From Sedimentisphaerales bacterium (GTDB taxonomy: Bacteria > Planctomycetota > Phycisphaerae > Sedimentisphaerales > UBA12454), in assembly GCA_016930635.1 (NCBI GenBank), contig JAFGGI010000031.1, positions 1 through 42,965 on the forward strand: a stretch of DNA of 42,965 bases, given 5' to 3'. The notes beneath the pieces are model-generated. The model was given only the letters and a program-made list of their open reading frames with translations. It was not told where the DNA came from and ran no database searches. Both the position numbers and the translations under genes were made by a program. Below are positions 42,832 to 42,965 of the stretch, piece by piece (the stretch's first letter is position 1; every line of letters begins with the position of its first letter).

Positions 42832-42860
42832 TTGACAATATTATCCGCACGGTTTAACAT
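42832..42860 (+). promoter_or_regulatory. Promoter of the duplicated TMTC-like gene
   Basis: TTGACA (42832-42837), 17-nt spacer, TAACAT (42855-42860). The next bases (GTTTAACATAA-CGCTGAAA) match the purC promoter region in about 25 of 28 positions, so this is a copied promoter. Confidence 0.75.
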
Positions 42861-42905
42861 AATCGCTGAAAGTCTGAAAATATACTTTATTTAGGAGTCA
42901 AAAAA

Positions 42906-42965
42906 ATAGGGGAAAAATTTCACACACATACTCTTTTAATCAGTATCTGTCTTATTATTGCAACG
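42906..42965 (+). CDS. 5' end of a second TMTC-like gene, with ATA at the expected start
   Basis: The last 60 bases align with the start of the gene at 41001. The predicted residues IGEKFHTHTLLISICLIIAT match MGENSHRYYPLIISICLIIAT with one residue deleted, and the final 28 or so bases are identical. The expected ATG is ATA (42906-42908), preceded by TTAGGAG at a normal distance. No ATG, GTG or TTG is in frame back to the upstream TGA (42867-42869). It may be a rare AUA start, a later internal start, or an inactivated copy. The gene is cut by the window edge. Confidence 0.65.
   Translation, partial: MGEKFHTHTLLISICLIIAT

Overview
This window most likely comes from a planctomycete of the Phycisphaerae type. 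This is inferred from gene content, not from a marker gene. The signs are dockerin-type calcium repeats in secreted proteins, a PEP-CTERM tail, HAF-family extracellular repeats, several large type II pseudopilins, a PheT without its usual tRNA-binding domain, and a moderate-GC chromosome with outer-membrane biogenesis genes (LptE-, BamD- and SurA-like). Most of the window is ordinary chromosome. No phage, IS element, CRISPR array, tRNA or rRNA was recognised.

Layout. 1-243: tandem hairpins with T-tracts and CCUCC-rich loops, downstream of pheT. 244-2253: pheT (-). 2583-7418 (probably starting near 7499): a giant secreted protein (-) with a beta-helix, a dockerin, two predicted seven-bladed FG-GAP propellers and a LamG domain, flanked by palindromic repeat clusters. 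7880-8740: PEGA lipoprotein (+) and csrA (-). 9021-11830: membrane protein, H-x-DG protein and prfB (-). 11941-15960 (+): aldo/keto reductase, four-helix-bundle cassette, purB, pyrE and a YjdF-like membrane protein. 15938-21192 (-): one long operon, pheA-tpiA-secG-yicC-gmk-rpoZ-coaC-coaB.

21193-28781 is the accessory region. It holds two HAF-repeat surface proteins, one with a PEP-CTERM tail and one with a dockerin. Each sits behind a similar extended -10 promoter and a long structured leader. Four paralogous pseudopilins of about 300 residues accompany them. Two of these are very similar at DNA level and lie in inverted orientation, bracketing the second HAF gene. This island is the best candidate for an undescribed surface system.

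28866-31734: apbE (-) and a radical SAM gene (+) diverge from a mirror-symmetric promoter pair that predicts two leaderless mRNAs. 31751-38441 (-): operon bamD-like, lptE, ftsH, dsbD-like, nth, LOG-family gene. 38625-39758 (-): SurA/PrsA-like foldase. 40096-42782 (+): purC followed by a TMTC-like membrane TPR protein. A second copy of the TMTC-like gene begins at the right edge. It carries a copy of the purC promoter and has ATA where ATG is expected.

Promoters are easy to recognise here: many fit TTGACA-like / 16-17 nt / TATAAT-like, often with an extended -10 TG. Two short palindromic insertions inside coding regions (in a pseudopilin leader and in a DsbD linker) suggest that small repeat elements have entered genes in frame.
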